This document shows positions 4,635 through 5,610 of a DNA stretch of 5,610 nt, piece after piece; positions within the stretch are counted from its first letter, which is position 1, and every line of letters starts with the position of its first letter. The stretch comes from JBKJUK01 sp046590705 (GTDB lineage: Bacteria; Acidobacteriota; Thermoanaerobaculia; Gp7-AA8). Position numbers and translations under genes: made by a program. The notes under the pieces were generated by a model. That model had not been told where the DNA came from. It searched no databases and was given only the letters and a program-made list of their open reading frames with translations. Where the stretch lies: assembly GCA_046590705.1 (NCBI GenBank), contig JBKJUK010000061.1:1-5610 (forward strand), in the 5' to 3' direction.

Positions 4635-5522
4635 TCAGGGTTGCAAGGCTTTAGTCTCGCTTCCTGCTGCCAGGATGCGCACTGACTTCACGCCGTTCAC
4701 ACTCAGTAGCGTTTTGCTGATGGTCAGACGTAGCGATTCGGCCTTGCACGCACCGCCCACTCTGCTCATCGGCTCGTTGAAATCGACGGAGGCCACGGCG
4801 TTCGAGAGTTTGATGCCCCGTACTTCTGTTCCTGGCGGAAAGTGCGAGGTTGTGCCTTTCTTTTTCTCATCGGCTGTCGGTCCGGCGATGAGAGCTTCCA
4901 CGGCCAGCCGCAGTGCGCTGCGCGATACAGGCATCGCCCGTGAAACTTCGACAAATCCTTTGCAATCCTGGTTCTGGCTTCCTTTGGCGAAGTACAGCTT
5001 CAGCGTTGTCTTGCGCCCTTTGAAAGCAACTTTCTTTCGAGTCCTGCCAAGCTCTGAACCATCCTTGGCAGACTCCTCGAAGCTTTCGACGAAGAGCGCA
5101 TCTCCGGGCCACCGGGTGAGAAAGATTTCTTTCCTGAAGGGACTGAACGTGCCGATCTCACCGGACGCAGTGGTGACCGCAGTGGTGATCAGGATACCGC
5201 TGGCATCGAAGACTCGAAGAGGTACGTGCCCTTCAAACGTCCGAGCCGTACCGGTGACAACGATGGGATTCGTGTCGTAGCTGGAAGGATTGTCTAGCCG
5301 AACGGGTGCCTCCCGTTTCGCCTCAGGAGCGGGGCGGACTGCAGTTTTGCCGGGCGCGACGGGTGATTGCGCAAGGTCCGTGAGTGAGAGCGCCGAGGTT
5401 TCGCCAGCGGCCGGAGCCGACTCACTCGCAGCAGGTTGCTGCCGAGCCTCAGCCTCTCCTGAATTGCATGCGGCCAGAAGGAAGGAAGTCGACAAGATCA
5501 GAGAGGCGATTCTCACGGTCAT
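4635..5522 (-). CDS. Lipoprotein with Gmad2 and GerMN (spore-germination-type) domains
   Basis: A 295-residue lipoprotein. A short signal peptide ends in L16-A-A-C19, a good lipobox, so C19 is the likely lipidated residue. An Ala/Pro/Glu-rich tether follows (about 23-75). Then comes a Gmad2 immunoglobulin-like domain (about 77-168; TARTFEGHVPLRVFD from residue 92, SGEIGTF at 120-126), and a GerMN domain (about 173-285; LYFAKG start, LIAGPTADEKKKG at 211-223, VASVDFN at 243-249). C187 and C259 in the GerMN domain could form a disulfide. These domains are named from Bacillus germination proteins but are common as envelope lipoproteins in non-spore formers; the ligand is unknown. I chose the ATG at 5520-5522 over an in-frame GTG at 5565-5567 because GAAGGAG lies four bases before the ATG, and the shorter form has a normal signal-peptide length. 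The CADD gene lies downstream on the same strand, but the 84-bp palindrome separates them. Confidence 0.88.
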   Translation of the reverse strand: MTVRIASLILSTSFLLAACNSGEAEARQQPAASESAPAAGETSALSLTDLAQSPVAPGKTAVRPAPEAKREAPVRLDNPSSYDTNPIVVTGTARTFEGHVPLRVFDASGILITTAVTTASGEIGTFSPFRKEIFLTRWPGDALFVESFEESAKDGSELGRTRKKVAFKGRKTTLKLYFAKGSQNQDCKGFVEVSRAMPVSRSALRLAVEALIAGPTADEKKKGTTSHFPPGTEVRGIKLSNAVASVDFNEPMSRVGGACKAESLRLTISKTLLSVNGVKSVRILAAGSETKALQP

Positions 5523-5526
5523 AAAA

Positions 5527-5533
5527 CTCCTTC
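5527..5533 (-). promoter_or_regulatory. Ribosome-binding site deciding the lipoprotein start
   Basis: GAAGGAG on the minus strand, four bases before the ATG at 5520-5522. It selects this start over the GTG 45 bases upstream, which would put 15 polar residues in front of the signal peptide. The remaining bases up to 5610 hold no clear promoter; an imperfect GGCAG..CTGCC inverted repeat is visible there. Confidence 0.65.
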
Positions 5534-5610
5534 GCGGGAGAGAGAATGTGGCTCGAGCGATCTGCACGCCCTCACAGGCAGGATTGCCTCTGCCACACAG
5601 TTCACTCCCT

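Noticed and set aside
4675..5280. 201-codon open plus-strand frame opposite the lipoprotein
   Set aside because: It lies over the Gmad2 and GerMN domains; no ribosome site or recognisable domain was seen.
5523..5567. Upstream GTG start that would lengthen the lipoprotein by 15 residues
   Set aside because: The strong GAAGGAG site lies between this GTG and the ATG at 5520-5522, and the extension would precede the signal peptide.

Overview
The window is an ordinary-looking piece of bacterial chromosome, moderately GC-rich, from what is probably a Gram-negative-type environmental bacterium. A lipoprotein with a good lipobox and a secreted serine hydrolase support a cell envelope with exported proteins. 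The mix of families (YeiH, DUF72, a CADD/TenA-like pABA enzyme, a Gmad2-GerMN lipoprotein), together with a different palindromic repeat in three of the intergenic spacers, reminds me of Acidobacteriota or similar soil and sediment phyla. That placement is a guess. No rRNA, tRNA, CRISPR array, prophage gene or transposase gene was seen.

Layout from left to right. 1-41: a two-hairpin dispersed-type repeat. 47-1198 (-): a YeiH-family membrane transporter. 1199-1377: a divergent control region. 1378-1743 (+): a receiver-only response regulator starting at TTG behind a strong Shine-Dalgarno (SD) sequence. 1724-2569 (-): a DUF72/YecE-family protein whose 3' end overlaps the regulator's 3' end by 20 bp. 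2570-2598: a 29-bp gap between two divergent start codons. 2599-3546 (+): an exported beta-lactamase-fold serine hydrolase. 3531-3786: a nested imperfect palindrome, edged by degenerate heptamer repeats, that fills the gap between two convergent genes. 3792-4469 (-): a CADD-family metal enzyme, probably an alternative p-aminobenzoate (folate) synthase. 4536-4619: an 84-bp MITE-like palindrome. 4635-5522 (-): a lipoprotein with Gmad2 and GerMN domains. 5523-5610: the upstream region of that gene.

The genes do not form one pathway. Each adjacent pair is divergent or convergent except the last two, which share a strand but are separated by the 84-bp palindrome and by a candidate promoter for the CADD gene. 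Most genes here are therefore probably single transcription units.

The points most worth a second look are these. The CADD homologue keeps the full set of metal ligands and the putative sacrificial tyrosine and lysine. The 84-bp palindrome has two arms that differ from each other by a base-pair-preserving double change. The spacer palindrome at 3545-3785 supplies the serine hydrolase's stop codon and last residues. I found no convincing multi-gene novel system.
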